A stretch of DNA of 64,000 bases from Anisodus tanguticus. Taxonomy: Eukaryota; Streptophyta; Magnoliopsida; Solanales; Solanaceae. Numbering within the stretch: position 1 is the stretch's first letter; every line of letters begins with the position of its first letter. This document shows positions 63,171 to 64,000 of the stretch, piece by piece. Made by a program: the position numbers and the translations under genes. Location of the stretch: assembly GCA_034509755.1 (NCBI GenBank), contig CM067555.1, positions 19,232,142 to 19,296,141 on the forward strand, written 5' to 3'. Under the pieces are notes generated by a model. It saw nothing but the letters and a program-made list of their open reading frames with translations, was not told the origin of the DNA and did not search any database.

Positions 63171-64000
63171 TTACATTCTCAAAAAAACTTGCTCTAATTG
63201 CTTGATAATTTCCTGTGGTTCTTCGGTTGGAATTGATATTTGTTGGTCAAATTGATCTACGTCGCTTCCACCACCTTCGGATAGGATTTCGTTGTAGTTT
63301 TCGTCTTCTTCTTCGTTGATCTCCGGTTGACCGCACCTTCTCCGCTCCGCTCGTATCCAATCTCTGAATAATACTGCAATTTCCAAGCTGTCTCCGGCTA
63401 ATGAGTGTCTGTGGTCTCCTATTTGATAACTGCCGGCAGAAAAAGCGCTTTTAGATGCAGTTGATGACGCTTGAATGTTCAAAACATCTCGGGTCATCAA
63501 TGAAAGTGTCGGAAAGGTCTTCTCATTCCCCTCCGGTATTTGACAAGTCTTCATGTCCATCTTCATTGATAACTTCTTGGTACGGTACAGAACCCTGCAA
63601 AACAAAAATATCCAACTCGCTAATTTGGTTAGTAGTAGAGGTACGGCCGCACATTCTATTTCTAAGGCTTTCAATACTAGCCGCAGAAACAACATGTCTT
63701 TTGTGAGGTTGTGTTGAAGATGAAGAAGATGGTATGGAAGCCGGTAAATTACTAGCATTTTCTTGTTGATAAAATCTATATATTTTTTTGCATTGGTGTT
63801 CTACGCTAGACAACACTTCTTCTTTAGTTTGTTCAATAGGTGGTGGGTGATTTAGATTTTTGGGACTTGGAGGTGGTAGTACTTCTATACAATCGTAAAT
63901 AGTTTCAATTAATGATTTAGTACCGTTTATTTTAATAGTAGGATTTAATACAGAACCAATAATATAAATAATGGGAATAAGAATAAAATATTTTTTTATT
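63171..64000 (-). pseudogene. hAT transposase C-terminus (hATC), partial
   Basis: On the minus strand the hAT dimerisation domain is clear: FPTLSLMTRDVLNIQASSTA, SKSAFSAGSYQIGDHRHSLA and LEIAVLFRDWIRAERRR. An acidic tail ends near 63171. Upstream, in other frames (63523-63816 and on), are a Ser-rich segment and the QCKKIYRFYQQ region. At least one frame change separates these parts near 63560, so this copy looks defective, although it is better preserved than the one at 4156. The rest lies off the window. Confidence 0.75.

Larger units (their letters stand above)
62738..64000 (-). mobile_element. second hAT family member, in PAH1 intron 5, runs off the window
   Basis: The left end 'tagaggtggccagtgggcc' is followed by a CGGG-rich block (62752-62935), a T-run, and the same AT-rich segment found in the first hAT ('gatagtgtaataaaaac'). 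It lies after exon 62418-62504, so it is intronic if PAH1 continues to the right. The sequence before it is GTTTAAAC (62730-62737), the likely target site. The right end is outside the window. Confidence 0.82.

Overview
This is a nuclear genome window from a eudicot, almost certainly Solanaceae. Evidence: AT-rich intergenic DNA, spliced genes with GT-AG introns, TS-type and Au-type SINEs, a GC-ended hAT family, an Ogre/Tat-like Ty3 element whose primer site begins TGGCGACTC, and a Tekay-like Ty3 element. I cannot fix the genus from sequence alone. Most of the window is repeat-derived. Only three host genes are well supported.

Layout. 1-3.6 kb: three TS-type SINE copies, one Au-type SINE with a perfect 15-bp target duplication, and a small four-exon gene for an RRM-like protein (2589-3522). 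3.8-7.3 kb: a complete but decayed hAT transposon with an 8-bp target duplication. 7.5-9.4 kb: a TA microsatellite, another SINE and AT-rich repeats. 9.4-19.9 kb: two related Ty1/copia elements, head to tail, each with its own LTRs and target duplication. 19.9-29.4 kb: gene-poor DNA with SINE-like fragments, a 230-bp tandem duplication and one possible small exon. 29.4-32.4 kb (minus strand): a two-exon GOST/GPR107-type seven-transmembrane protein. Its intron carries extra copies of its own exon-exon junction. 33.9-39.4 kb (minus): a truncated SIRE-type copia element. 39.6-54.6 kb: an Ogre/Tat-like Ty3 element (ORF1-like, gag and protease remnants) split by a complete minus-strand Tekay-like Ty3 element (43.6-51.5 kb, target duplication CCAAG). 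54.6-56.5 kb: an LTR-like stretch with a primer site, a 245-bp tandem repeat and a TA/GATA microsatellite. 57.6-64 kb: the phosphatidate phosphatase gene PAH1 (lipin), running off the right edge. One intron holds nested MITEs and another holds a second member of the hAT family.

The host genes do not form a pathway. PAH1 acts in ER glycerolipid metabolism, the GOST protein is a secretory-pathway membrane protein, and the RRM-like protein is presumably RNA-binding. The most interesting observations are the junction copies in the GOST intron, which suggest intron birth by tandem duplication at a CAG|GT site; a frame break in that gene's signal-peptide microsatellite; an amber stop at the same reverse transcriptase codon in both copia elements; and variable hairpins at the start of the copia LTRs.
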